Shown here in pieces: positions 25,402-33,965 of a stretch of 64,000 nucleotides of DNA. This DNA comes from Flavobacterium pectinovorum (lineage in GTDB: Bacteria > Bacteroidota > Bacteroidia > Flavobacteriales > Flavobacteriaceae). The DNA lies in NCBI RefSeq assembly GCF_022802975.1, contig NZ_JAFEVZ010000002.1, positions 310,001-374,000 on the forward strand, written 5' to 3'. The translations under genes were made by a program, and so were the position numbers. Position 1 is the first letter of the stretch, and each line of letters begins with the position of its first letter. A model generated the notes under the pieces. It saw only the letters and a program-made list of their open reading frames with translations. It was not told where the DNA came from and ran no database searches.

Positions 25402-27936
25402 TTAAAAAGAAACTCTAAAACTCACATTTGGAGTTCGTTGCAAAGAGAAAGTTTCAACTTCCTCTATAGAATTCGAAAGCGAACTTATTCTGTAATATTC
25501 GCTGATTTCATTTTTTTTGTTGAGAATGTTAAGAATGGATACTCCTAATTTATATTGAATACCGCTTGTAGTTTCCCATTTGTAAGTTGAAGAAAGATTA
25601 ACCTGCGAAAAGATTTGTAAATTAGTACTGTTGGGTTTTTTGTAAACAAGAACTGGATCTGAAAGATCAATTTTGGAAATGTCCGGAGCAGTTGTTGGTC
25701 TGCCGGAAGACCATTTTGTTCCTAAGGCAATTTTAAAGTTGTTTTTTTCGTAAATCGCAGCCCACGAAATAGTATGCGTTAACTCGAAGTTGTTTGGAAA
25801 AATTGGGTATTCATAATTTGTAAAGTGGTAATTATTGTTATTGTAGGTGTAACTGAGCCAGGTCAGAAAGTGATTCATCTTTTTTTGAATCAGGAATTCT
25901 GTTCCTAAAATTTCATAATCGCCGGTTATGCGTACAAATTCTAACTGGTTCTGAAAACCCTGACTGGCAGTTGTAATTCCGGTTACTTTTTTATAAAAAT
26001 TTTCGATATCCAAAAGCCAGTCATTTTTTTTATAAAATAAATTTAAAGATATCTGTCTGCTTCTCTGAATCGGAATTGACTCATTATTCGAAATAATCCA
26101 GCGTCTTTTTTCAATGCCGAAATAATCTTTTTGCAAATCAATAATCTGTTGCAAATTTTGGCTTTTTAATTCTCCCAGGACTTCTAAAGTTAGATTTTTG
26201 TTGAAGCCATAGTTAAATTGTATTCGGGGTTCAGGAATATATTTTTTGAATTTTTCTATATAATTCAATCGTATTCCGGCATTAAGAATTACTCTGTTAA
26301 TCGTATCATTATATTTTCCTTCTAAAATTAGAGAATGAGTTCTTAAAACATCTTTGGTTTTACGATAGAAATCAGGGTTGCTAACCTGCTCTAAATTAGT
26401 AACACCAATTTCGTTGAACTGATATCCATTATTAAAGTTGATTTTTGAATTGATTATATGATTGTTTTCTAAATTAATTCCGTTATTATCAACCGTGTTT
26501 TCCTGAGTAACGATCTGGTTTTCATTTGTTGTTTTTTGGTCTCCTAAAAGTTCATAAGAAGAGTTATAGACATTAATTTTAGTTGTATTGAAGTTATTCC
26601 AGGTTCTCTTCCATGATATATTTCCGCCATAGTTTTGCTGTCTCAAAATGTTATCCTCAGATTTGTTTGTGTTGTTTACCGAGGCGCTTTGAAAGACTTT
26701 GAGATTATCTTTTATTGTTATCAAGTCAACTATAAGCTGGTCTTTAGACCCTATTTTTTGGACATACTTAAAGGTTGCATCATAGAAATCAAATTCTTTA
26801 TCGCTTTGATAATCGATATTTTGACTTTTAGAAAAATCAGTAATGGTGGTGTTTTGAAATACTTTATTAAAATATTCCTTGTACGTTGGGGTTTCTGTGA
26901 AATCAGTAATTGATTTTCGTGCTGAAATTTCAATATAACTTTTTTTCGAAAGATTATATTTCGCATAAATATCGGCGTTAATCATGTTGATCCCGGCACT
27001 AAAAGAGTTTTTTTCTGCTGTTTCAGGAGTAGAAGAAATAGCCACTACGCTAGAAACACTTTCTCCGTAAAAAGCAGAACTTCCGTTTTTATAGATAGAA
27101 ATAGTGTGTGCCAGATTAGGATTGAAAACCGATATTAAACCAAAAAAATGTCCCGTTTGAAACATTCGTATTCCATTCCATAAAAATAAATTCTGATCGT
27201 GTGTACCGCCACGTACGTTGATACTCGAGACACTTTCGTCCAGACTGTTTACACCCGGAATTTGCTGCATGGTCTGCAAGGCATCAGGTTCGATAAGTCC
27301 GGGCAGGATACCAAATTTTTTAGGTTTAATCTCAAAAGAACCGTCGCCGTTTTTAGAAATTCCCGAAGCCAGAATAGGATTGGTCTTAATTTCTTCGAGT
27401 TCTGTAACCTCTGATTCTAAGATGACGCTGAGACAGTTTTTAGAAGCTGCATTACCTGCTGAAATCTTTTTGGTTATATATCCGACATGACTAATGGAGA
27501 AGACATTTTTAGCACTTTTTTTAAATTCAAAATATCCGTTTGAGTCAGTTATAGTCTCCGTGTTATTGTTTAAATGAATATTGGCATCTTCAATAGGTTT
27601 TTTATCTGTATTAGAAAAAACATATCCACAGATTATTTCAGATTCATTTTGTTTTTTATAAATATTAATGAATTTATTTCCGAGGTTTTCAAAAGATAAA
27701 TTGGTTTTTATTGAAAGATATTGCAGTTTTTGTTCTAAAGAAAGTGATTTCTTGGGAGGGGTTAATTGCAGGTCTTCAACAGTATCTTCGGTATAATTAA
27801 AATTTACCTGATGCTGTTGCTCGATTTCGATTATGATTTTTTTTAATGGCATAGCTTTTCCTTTGTCCTGTGCAGAAAGGCTCAGGGCAAGGAAAAACAA
27901 AAAAAGCGAAAAATGAAATTGTTTGGGGAGCAACAT
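25402..27936 (-). CDS. TonB-dependent receptor with STN signalling domain (FecA-like)
   Basis: 844 residues with a signal peptide near LALSLSAQ. Residues about 28-72 form a secretin/TonB short N-terminal (STN) domain (PLKKIIIEIEQQHQVNFNYTEDTV), used by receptors that signal to FecR. A CarboxypepD_reg-like domain (about 80-165) and plug (about 215-305; QTMQQIPGVNSLDESVSSINVRGG) follow, then the barrel ending VSFRVSF. It should bind a ligand outside, import it via TonB and signal through FecR to the ECF sigma factor. Its start codon directly abuts the fecR stop. No SusD partner is present, so a siderophore- or heme-type ligand is more likely than a glycan. Confidence 0.9.
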   Translation of the reverse strand: MLLPKQFHFSLFLFFLALSLSAQDKGKAMPLKKIIIEIEQQHQVNFNYTEDTVEDLQLTPPKKSLSLEQKLQYLSIKTNLSFENLGNKFINIYKKQNESEIICGYVFSNTDKKPIEDANIHLNNNTETITDSNGYFEFKKSAKNVFSISHVGYITKKISAGNAASKNCLSVILESEVTELEEIKTNPILASGISKNGDGSFEIKPKKFGILPGLIEPDALQTMQQIPGVNSLDESVSSINVRGGTHDQNLFLWNGIRMFQTGHFFGLISVFNPNLAHTISIYKNGSSAFYGESVSSVVAISSTPETAEKNSFSAGINMINADIYAKYNLSKKSYIEISARKSITDFTETPTYKEYFNKVFQNTTITDFSKSQNIDYQSDKEFDFYDATFKYVQKIGSKDQLIVDLITIKDNLKVFQSASVNNTNKSEDNILRQQNYGGNISWKRTWNNFNTTKINVYNSSYELLGDQKTTNENQIVTQENTVDNNGINLENNHIINSKINFNNGYQFNEIGVTNLEQVSNPDFYRKTKDVLRTHSLILEGKYNDTINRVILNAGIRLNYIEKFKKYIPEPRIQFNYGFNKNLTLEVLGELKSQNLQQIIDLQKDYFGIEKRRWIISNNESIPIQRSRQISLNLFYKKNDWLLDIENFYKKVTGITTASQGFQNQLEFVRITGDYEILGTEFLIQKKMNHFLTWLSYTYNNNNYHFTNYEYPIFPNNFELTHTISWAAIYEKNNFKIALGTKWSSGRPTTAPDISKIDLSDPVLVYKKPNSTNLQIFSQVNLSSTYKWETTSGIQYKLGVSILNILNKKNEISEYYRISSLSNSIEEVETFSLQRTPNVSFRVSF

Positions 27937-28836
27937 TTATTTTTCGTCAAAAATTATTTTATTTTTTGAAACTTTTTTTGCTTTTAAATGATAGGTTGTA
28001 CTAATAATTTGTATGGCCACATCTAAGTCTTTAGTAGGTAATTTTCCTGTAAACAGCGAAGTTGTATCTTTCGCATTCAATTCGATTGTAATGTTATATT
28101 GTCTTTGAACTTCGTCTAAAAGGTTTTTGATATTTTCTTTATTAAAACATATTTGGTTGTCAATCCATTCCGGTTTTGATGATTCTATAGCGGTATTGAA
28201 TTGTTTTCCGTTTTCAAAAGTCACGCTTTGTCCGTGTGTCAATATGATTTGTTTGTTGGCATAATTTACTTTTACGCGTCCTTCATAACAGGTTACGTCA
28301 AATCTGTTTTTTCGGGCTTTTACATTAAATTGAGTTCCTAAAACCGAAACTTTTCCAAGATTGGTTTCAACTTCAAAACGCTTGCCTTTTGATACTTTGA
28401 AATAAGCCTCGCCATCCAGTTTCAGATTTCTGTTGCTGTCCCAGTTTAATTTCTTAAAATTAATCTCAGAACCTGAATTCAGAACAACTTCAGAATTATC
28501 AGGTAATGAAAAAGCAGTTTTTTCTCCAAAATTTGCTGTTTCGGTTTGTAACACAAGATTTTTCATCGCAAAAGTAATTCCAAGTGCCAAAACAAAAACG
28601 GCAGCAGCACGGAACATCCATTTTTTGTATAAAGGAACTACTTTTGGAGTTGCTTTTTTCTGTTGAAGTATGTTCGACAGCATTTCATTTTCGTCCAAAT
28701 CATCTACTTCCAGATGAGCGGTGTATTCTTTTATTTTTTTGTATTTTTCAAAATCCGGACTTGCTTCAAATTCGGCTAATTCTTTTTCTGATAAATCATC
28801 ATTGAGCCATCTTGCTAATAAATCATTTTTTTTCAT
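27937..28836 (-). CDS. FecR-family anti-sigma regulator
   Basis: 299 residues. A cytoplasmic anti-sigma N-terminus (LLARWLNDDLSEKELAEFE) is followed by a single membrane helix (about 74-92). The FecR domain (about 105-195; EKTAFSLPDNSEVVLNSGSEI, DGEAYFKVSKGKRFEVET) and a C-terminal DUF4974-type domain (about 230-299) follow. It relays the receptor signal across the inner membrane to the sigma factor. It is preceded by candidate promoter site B and is the first gene of the fecR-receptor unit. Confidence 0.93.
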   Translation of the reverse strand: MKKNDLLARWLNDDLSEKELAEFEASPDFEKYKKIKEYTAHLEVDDLDENEMLSNILQQKKATPKVVPLYKKWMFRAAAVFVLALGITFAMKNLVLQTETANFGEKTAFSLPDNSEVVLNSGSEINFKKLNWDSNRNLKLDGEAYFKVSKGKRFEVETNLGKVSVLGTQFNVKARKNRFDVTCYEGRVKVNYANKQIILTHGQSVTFENGKQFNTAIESSKPEWIDNQICFNKENIKNLLDEVQRQYNITIELNAKDTTSLFTGKLPTKDLDVAIQIISTTYHLKAKKVSKNKIIFDEK

Positions 28837-28856
28837 TGTATTAGTGGTATTATATC

Positions 28857-28885
28857 ATTAAACAATTGGGATTGGATTTACCCTA
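28857..28885 (-). promoter_or_regulatory. Candidate ECF-sigma promoter, site B (upstream of fecR)
   Basis: On the minus strand TAGGGTAA (28885-28878), 13 bp, then TGTTTAAT (28864-28857), in the 53-bp gap between the sigma and fecR genes. The predicted start point is about 14 nt before the fecR ATG. Confidence 0.6.
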
Positions 28886-28889
28886 CTTT

Positions 28890-29405
28890 TTATAGATCAA
28901 TTTCTTTACGTAAGCTTAATAAAGCCAGATGAATACGTTTTTCTACTGCTTTTACGCTAATATTCAAAGTTTCGGCAATTTCGCTATATTTTTTTTTGTC
29001 AATTCGATGCATCAAAAAAGCTACTCGCTGTTTTTCATTTAGGTTTTCAATAGCTTTTAAAAGTTTGGTCTGAAATTGTTTTTCTTCTAAAATAAACTCG
29101 GGACTTTCATTGGTTCTGTCTAAATTGGCGAAGTTTTTTTCATATCGCAAAATCACTTTTTGATGCGCAATTTCATTTAAAGTGCTGTTATTTGCAATTG
29201 TATAAATATATGATTTCGCTTTTTCAATCGGTACAGAAGCACAGTTTTGCCAAAGTTTCAAAAACGCTTCCTGAGCTATATCTTCAGCCTGATCTTTATT
29301 GCCAAATTTGTAAAAAAGAAAATTCCGAAGTGCTTTGATATGACTTTTAAAAAAAGACGAAAAGATAATTTCGTCGCAAGTATTTGGTTGGTTTAGGTTT
29401 AGCAT
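28890..29405 (-). CDS. ECF RNA polymerase sigma factor (FecI-type)
   Basis: 171 residues with sigma region 2 (KIRALRNFLFYKFGNKDQAEDIAQEAFLKLWQN: here FFKSHIKALRNFLFYKFGN) and region 4 (LNEKQRVAFLMHRIDKKKYSEIAETLNISVKAVEKRIHLALLSLRKEI). It belongs to the Bacteroidota class of sigma factors encoded next to FecR and a TonB receptor. It should direct RNA polymerase to promoters of the receptor regulon when FecR is relieved. A -7-like element for its own transcription is at 29436-29443. The proposed target motif is present three times in the surrounding 4.2 kb and nowhere else that I could find in the window. Confidence 0.93.
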   Translation of the reverse strand: MLNLNQPNTCDEIIFSSFFKSHIKALRNFLFYKFGNKDQAEDIAQEAFLKLWQNCASVPIEKAKSYIYTIANNSTLNEIAHQKVILRYEKNFANLDRTNESPEFILEEKQFQTKLLKAIENLNEKQRVAFLMHRIDKKKYSEIAETLNISVKAVEKRIHLALLSLRKEIDL

Positions 29406-29435
29406 TAGCAGTAATATCTTTCAATTTCGATTTTG

Positions 29436-29443
29436 CAAAAGTA
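29436..29443 (-). promoter_or_regulatory. -7 element for the ECF sigma gene
   Basis: Minus-strand TACTTTTG, 30 bp before the sigma start; suggests the sigma gene itself uses the housekeeping sigma factor. Confidence 0.4.
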
Positions 29444-29460
29444 TTTGTTTTTAATTCAAG

Positions 29461-29489
29461 TAGGGTAAAAGCGAAGTAAATTGTTTTTA
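29461..29489 (+). promoter_or_regulatory. Candidate ECF-sigma promoter, site C (divergent, toward the lipoprotein gene)
   Basis: Plus-strand TAGGGTAA (29461-29468), 13 bp, then TGTTTTTA(T) (29482-29490). The spacing equals sites A and B, but the distal element has one extra T and the next gene starts 190 bp downstream, so this is the weakest of the three. A small palindrome AGTGAATTATTCACT follows at 29505-29519. Confidence 0.4.
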
Positions 29490-29680
29490 TTAACGTATAG
29501 ACAGAGTGAATTATTCACTATTCTAAAGTTTGGCTTTGCCTTATCTCTGTTCTGTTTACATATAATTTTTCTTTGTAAAAAAAGGATTACTTATGTAGAA
29601 ATATATCAATTGTGTAACAACTGATGGTCAATTTGCTGAAAACAATATTGTTAAATTATTACCTTTGTAAAAATATAAAT

Positions 29681-30703
29681 ATGTTTCGTTTAAAAAAATA
29701 TTTATCTATTGTGGTTATTCTGTTCTTTTTCTCTTGTCAAAGCGAAACGGATGAACAGGGTCATAATACCCAGACAGTTACCAATGCGTCACCTCTTACG
29801 TCTTATTTACAAAGGGTTGCGATGGTAAAAACGGTACAGGATAATATAATCGACGGGTCGACCTATTGCACTATAAAACTGCCCTATACTGTTAAGGTTA
29901 ATAATGTAGCCATTGCCATAAATACGACTGCAGATTATCAAAAAGTATTGGATAATATCAATGCAAATACTACTGATGATGATATTGTAAAGATAGATTT
30001 TCCGGTTACAATGGTTTACTATAATTACATTGAAAAGCTGATTCCAAATCAATCCGATTTTGATTCCTTAATAGACTATTGGAATCTTTACCCTGATCTT
30101 TTATCCAAAATCAACGGGTTGAATATAAATTATCCAATAACGATCAGTATTTACAACAGTTACAACCAGATAGGGAGTTCTGTATCTATTGCAAGTGATC
30201 AGGCGTTTTTTAATTTTATAAAAAATTTAAATGCCAGTCAGTATATTTCACTAAACTATCCTATTTCAGTAACCGATTATAATAATCAGACAAAATCTAT
30301 TACGAATAATTCAGAATTCGAAAATGCAATTAAATATGTAATTGATAATTGTTCAGAAAATAATATTGTTGCACTCGATTTTACTGAGACAATAACAAAA
30401 GGATCTTGGAAAATTCCTTTCGTTTTTGAGGCTTCAGACAAAACAGCACTGTACAATGGATATACATTTGTTTTTAAAAGTGATAAATCTGTAGTTGCTA
30501 TCAAAGACGGAGTTTCTGAAACGGGACAATGGGATGTGAAAACAACATATGATACAAAGGAATTTAAAATAAGTTTCAGTTCAAATTTACTTCGCCAATT
30601 AGACTTTAACTGGAAATTGTTTGAGTTCAATAATTCTCTGATACGCTTTCGGGAGGTAAGTAATACGACTAACTATCTTTATTTTGAAAAAAATGAATAC
30701 TAA
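29681..30703 (+). CDS. Lipoprotein of unknown function with internal repeats
   Basis: 340 residues from the ATG at 29681; the open frame extends upstream to 29624 but this start gives a lipoprotein signal (KKYLSIVVILFFFSC, Cys19). The middle contains about three related units of 70 residues with the pattern (I/L)xYP(I/V)(T/S)(I/V)xxYNxx... followed by (D/E)x(A/I)(Q/F) helices, for example LNINYPITISIYN and ISLNYPISVTDYN. The C-terminal 90 residues (TKGSWKIPFVFEASDKTALYNGYTFVFKSDKSVVA) look like a separate lipocalin-like domain seen in flavobacterial lipoproteins. It is divergent from the ECF sigma gene. A -7-like TACCTTTG lies at 29660-29667, only 13 bp before the ATG. Confidence 0.72.
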   Translation: MFRLKKYLSIVVILFFFSCQSETDEQGHNTQTVTNASPLTSYLQRVAMVKTVQDNIIDGSTYCTIKLPYTVKVNNVAIAINTTADYQKVLDNINANTTDDDIVKIDFPVTMVYYNYIEKLIPNQSDFDSLIDYWNLYPDLLSKINGLNINYPITISIYNSYNQIGSSVSIASDQAFFNFIKNLNASQYISLNYPISVTDYNNQTKSITNNSEFENAIKYVIDNCSENNIVALDFTETITKGSWKIPFVFEASDKTALYNGYTFVFKSDKSVVAIKDGVSETGQWDVKTTYDTKEFKISFSSNLLRQLDFNWKLFEFNNSLIRFREVSNTTNYLYFEKNEY

Positions 30704-30740
30704 CTGCAGCAAATGGCTTGATCAAAAAAATAAGTATAAC

Positions 30741-30770
30741 AAAAAACCAGTTAGTTAGGCTGGTTTTTTT
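30741..30770 (+). terminator. Terminator of the lipoprotein gene
   Basis: Stem AAAAACCAG/CTGGTTTTT around a 9-nt loop, ending in a T run. Confidence 0.8.
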
Positions 30771-30803
30771 ATTGATATTCACTAAATTTTACAAGTGGGT
30801 AAC

Positions 30804-30834
30804 TTTGTGACTTTGGAACTTTAGTTTATATTTG
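30804..30834 (+). promoter_or_regulatory. ffh promoter
   Basis: TTTG at 30804-30807, 19 bp, TATATTTG at 30827-30834: a full match to the Bacteroidota consensus, 25 bp before the ffh start. Confidence 0.75.
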
Positions 30835-30859
30835 CACTTCAATAAAAGAAAACAAAATT

Positions 30860-32212
30860 ATGTTTGATAATTTAAGTGATAAGCTGGATAAAGCGTTCCA
30901 TATATTAAAGGGACACGGTAAAATTACAGAAGTAAACGTTGCCGATACCTTAAAAGAAGTTCGTCGTGCATTGCTTGATGCCGATGTTAACTTTAAAATT
31001 GCCAAAGATTTTACTGCAAGGGTAAAAGAAAAAGCAATTGGACAGGATGTATTGACTACACTTCAGCCAGGACAATTATTGGTAAAGCTGGTTAAAGATG
31101 AACTTACCGAATTAATGGGTGGTGATGTTGCGGGTGTAAATCTTTCCGGAAATCCAACAGTGATTTTGATGTCTGGTTTGCAAGGTTCCGGTAAAACAAC
31201 TTTCTCAGGAAAATTAGCTAACTTCTTAAAAACAAAGAAAAATAAAAAACCACTTCTTGTAGCCTGTGATATCTACCGTCCTGCGGCGATTAACCAGTTG
31301 CATGTTGTGGGAGATCAAATAGGTGTTGAGGTTTACTCAGAACCGGAAAATAAAAATCCTGTAGAAATTGCTCAAAACGCAATCAAACATGCCAAAGCAA
31401 ACGGATTTAATGTTGTTATCGTCGATACAGCAGGACGTTTGGCAGTAGATCAGGAAATGATGGATGAAATTGCCCGTGTTCACAAAGCAATTCAGCCTCA
31501 GGAAACCTTATTCGTTGTCGACTCCATGACAGGACAAGACGCTGTAAACACTGCAAAAGCTTTCAACGATATCTTGAATTTTGATGGAGTTATCTTAACT
31601 AAATTAGATGGTGATACTCGTGGTGGAGCAGCGCTTTCAATAAAATCGATTGTAAACAAGCCAATTAAGTTTGTTGGTACCGGAGAAAAAATGGAAGCTA
31701 TAGATGTTTTCTACCCGGAACGTATGGCGGAGCGTATCTTAGGAATGGGAGACGTTGTGTCGCTTGTTGAAAGAGCTCAGGAACAATTTGATGAAGAAGA
31801 AGCCAGAAAACTTCAAAAGAAAATCGCTAAAAACGAATTCGGTTTTGATGATTTCCTTACACAGATTCAACAGGTTAAGAAAATGGGTAATATGAAAGAC
31901 CTGGTTGGAATGATACCAGGAGCTTCAAAAGCCATGAAAGATGTAGAGATTGAAGACGATGCTTTCAAACATATTGAAGCAATCATTCATTCTATGACCC
32001 CTGGAGAAAGAAGCAAACCGGCTATTATCGATGTAAAAAGAAAAGCCAGAATCGCTAAAGGTTCCGGAACAAAAGTCGAGCAGGTAAATCAGCTAATGAA
32101 GCAGTTTGACCAAATGAGCAAGATGATGAAGATGATGCAGGGACCGGGCGGAAAAAACCTGATGAAAATGATGGGAGGCATGAAAGGAATGCCAGGCGGA
32201 ATGCCGAGATAA
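30860..32212 (+). CDS. ffh: Signal recognition particle protein Ffh
   Basis: 450 residues. Order: N-domain helical bundle (1-90), GTPase G-domain with GLQGSGKTTFSGKLA (G1, about 107-121), DTAGRL (G3) and TKLDGDTRGGAALS, then the Met-rich M-domain (about 300-450) ending in KMMKMMQGPGGKN and MGGMKGMPGGMPR. It binds 4.5S RNA and signal sequences and delivers ribosomes to FtsY at the membrane. The length is normal. It is followed by a long hairpin repeat and then folD. Confidence 0.97.
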   Translation: MFDNLSDKLDKAFHILKGHGKITEVNVADTLKEVRRALLDADVNFKIAKDFTARVKEKAIGQDVLTTLQPGQLLVKLVKDELTELMGGDVAGVNLSGNPTVILMSGLQGSGKTTFSGKLANFLKTKKNKKPLLVACDIYRPAAINQLHVVGDQIGVEVYSEPENKNPVEIAQNAIKHAKANGFNVVIVDTAGRLAVDQEMMDEIARVHKAIQPQETLFVVDSMTGQDAVNTAKAFNDILNFDGVILTKLDGDTRGGAALSIKSIVNKPIKFVGTGEKMEAIDVFYPERMAERILGMGDVVSLVERAQEQFDEEEARKLQKKIAKNEFGFDDFLTQIQQVKKMGNMKDLVGMIPGASKAMKDVEIEDDAFKHIEAIIHSMTPGERSKPAIIDVKRKARIAKGSGTKVEQVNQLMKQFDQMSKMMKMMQGPGGKNLMKMMGGMKGMPGGMPR

Positions 32213-32223
32213 TAAAATTGAAA

Positions 32224-32353
32224 GTTTCAAGTTTCAGGTTTCAAGTTAGAGACTGAAATTTGAAACTTTTTCACTTAAGATATTTAAGAGTTTCGTTTCA
32301 ACGCTAAACCTGAAACTTGAAACCTGAAACAAAATAAATTTAAACCTGAAACA
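32224..32353. repeat. Dispersed hairpin repeat (GTTTCAAGTTTCAGGTTT family) between ffh and folD
   Basis: GTTTCAAGTTTCAGGTTT at 32224-32241 is exactly complementary to 32306-32323, giving 18-bp arms around a 64-nt loop. A third partial arm AAACCTGAAACA lies at 32342-32353 next to the folD start. A related block occurs at 45187-45211. Heptad-like GTTTCAA/GTTTCAG reiteration makes it a simple-sequence-derived element. Confidence 0.7.
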
Positions 32354-32360
32354 AAAAACA

Positions 32361-33242
32361 ATGCAGATACTAGACGGTAAAAAAACATCTGAAGACATTA
32401 AAAATGAAATTGCAGCCGAAGTTCAATCCATAAAAGAAGCCGGAGGAAAAGTACCTCATTTAGCAGCTGTTTTGGTGGGTAATAATGGGGCAAGTTTAAC
32501 TTATGTAGGAAGTAAAGTAAAATCCTGTCAGCAAATTGGCTTCGATTCAACTTTGGTAGCTTTGCCTGAAGATATTACCGAAGCAGATTTATTAGCAAAA
32601 ATTAAGGAGTTAAACGAAGATGATAATCTTGACGGATATATCGTTCAGTTGCCTTTGCCAAAACATATCAACGAAGAAAAAATTCTTTTGGCAATTGATC
32701 CTGACAAAGATGTTGACGGGTTTCACCCGACAAACTTTGGAAGAATGGCTTTAGAAATGGAAACATTTATTCCTGCAACACCATTCGGAATCATGCAGTT
32801 GTTAGAGCGTTACAAAGTAGAAACTGCAGGAAAACATACTGTAGTAATTGGAAGAAGCCATATCGTAGGACGTCCGATGAGTATCTTAATGAGCCGCAAA
32901 GGAAATCCTGGAGATTCGACCGTTACCCTAACGCACAGTCGTACTAAAAACTTAGAAGAATTTACTAAAAATGCCGATATTATCATTACCGCTTTGGGGG
33001 TTCCTGAATTTTTAAAGGGTGATATGGTTAAGGACGGAGTTGTAATTATTGACGTTGGAATTACTCGTGTAGATGATGCATCAAATCCAAAAGGATATGT
33101 GATAAAAGGCGACGTTGATTTTGACGGTGTAAGCAAAAAAGCTTCATTCATCACACCGGTTCCGGGCGGAGTAGGACCAATGACCATTGCGATGTTACTT
33201 CAAAATACACTTTTGGCGAGAAAAATTAGAAGTAGAAAATAA
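32361..33242 (+). CDS. folD: Bifunctional methylenetetrahydrofolate dehydrogenase/cyclohydrolase
   Basis: 293 residues. FolD signatures are clear: [15 protein letters not shown] (catalytic Lys near 55), [27 protein letters not shown], the nucleotide-binding [16 protein letters not shown] and the C-terminal [14 protein letters not shown]. It interconverts 5,10-methylene- and 10-formyl-tetrahydrofolate in the cytoplasm. The gene is separated from ffh only by the hairpin repeat and may be read through from ffh. Confidence 0.97.
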   Translation: MQILDGKKTSEDIKNEIAAEVQSIKEAGGKVPHLAAVLVGNNGASLTYVGSKVKSCQQIGFDSTLVALPEDITEADLLAKIKELNEDDNLDGYIVQLPLPKHINEEKILLAIDPDKDVDGFHPTNFGRMALEMETFIPATPFGIMQLLERYKVETAGKHTVVIGRSHIVGRPMSILMSRKGNPGDSTVTLTHSRTKNLEEFTKNADIIITALGVPEFLKGDMVKDGVVIIDVGITRVDDASNPKGYVIKGDVDFDGVSKKASFITPVPGGVGPMTIAMLLQNTLLARKIRSRK

Positions 33243-33262
33243 TAATTTGAGATAACTTATTA

Positions 33263-33295
33263 AAAGTCCTAAACGAAAGTTTAGGACTTTTTTTG
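33263..33295 (+). terminator. folD terminator
   Basis: 12-bp stem AAAGTCCTAAAC/GTTTAGGACTTT with GAAA loop and T run. Confidence 0.93.
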
Positions 33296-33494
33296 TAGTT
33301 TATGTTTAGATAAATGGGCAGATTGTATTTTAATCAATAGAAAATCATCTAAATGCAATTTTTAATATTTAATTGAGTTTATTATAAATGATTAGATTTA
33401 AAATAATAAAAAACTTATTAAAAACAACCTGTTTTTTTGTGTAAAAAAGAATAAAACATAAACGATTAAATAACGAAACACTGATATTCAAAGC

Positions 33495-33635
33495 CTGAAG
33501 AAAATTTTTCATATATGTAAAATTTATTTTTTAGCGGTCATATATGGTATCGCCTTTTACTTATTGGTGTTTGCTTGCAGCAAACTCTTTGTTAATGGCG
33601 ATTTCATATTTCCAGAAATGATAATCAGTGTTTAA
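33495..33635 (+). pseudogene. Possible remnant of a lipoprotein gene (signal peptide only)
   Basis: An open frame of 46 codons begins with CTG and reads LKKIFHICKIYF, then a hydrophobic stretch ending LLVFACSKLF, a good lipobox, then stops at the left edge of the foldback repeat. No ATG is available, so it looks like a decayed 5' end of a lipoprotein gene, with the repeat inserted at or near the point of truncation. Chance is not excluded. Confidence 0.3.
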
Positions 33636-33829
33636 TAATTGAGGTTTTTCGCCTAAAATAATGGATTTCAAAAAAGACAATTTCTTAGTGAAACATAAAA
33701 AAAATCTGCTAAATCTGCGGGATAAATTTTAAATTACTTCCCGCAGATTTGGCTGATTTAGCAGATTTAGCGAATTCCGTAGCTGCCGGAAATTGATTTT
33801 CCATTAATTATGGAGAAGAACCATAATTG
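33634..33829. repeat. Foldback repeat, copy 2
   Basis: Same element as 5628-5819, with about 85% identity in the outer parts. The central core GCGGGATAAATTTTAAATTACTTCCCGC is the exact reverse complement of the 28-bp core of copy 1. The right arm carries an extra GATTTAGCA and the left arm lacks GCCAAATCT, so the arms are unequal. Confidence 0.8.
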
Positions 33830-33965
33830 AAGAACATATATAAAGCATTATAAACAAAAAGTAATCTAAATATCTATGAAATGAGCATGACCGAAAATTG
33901 GTCGCAAAAACCAATGATGATATGCGAATTACATATGACCGATAAAAAACAATAAATATCAATAT

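Larger units (their letters stand above)
33296..33965. other. Long intergenic region with repeat and gene remnant
   Basis: About 670 bp with no intact gene. It contains a lipoprotein-signal-like open frame (33495-33635), foldback repeat copy 2 (33634-33829) and an AT-rich leader to the TlpA-like gene with short reiterations of CATATATG and GACCGA. No promoter consensus stands out. Confidence 0.5.
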
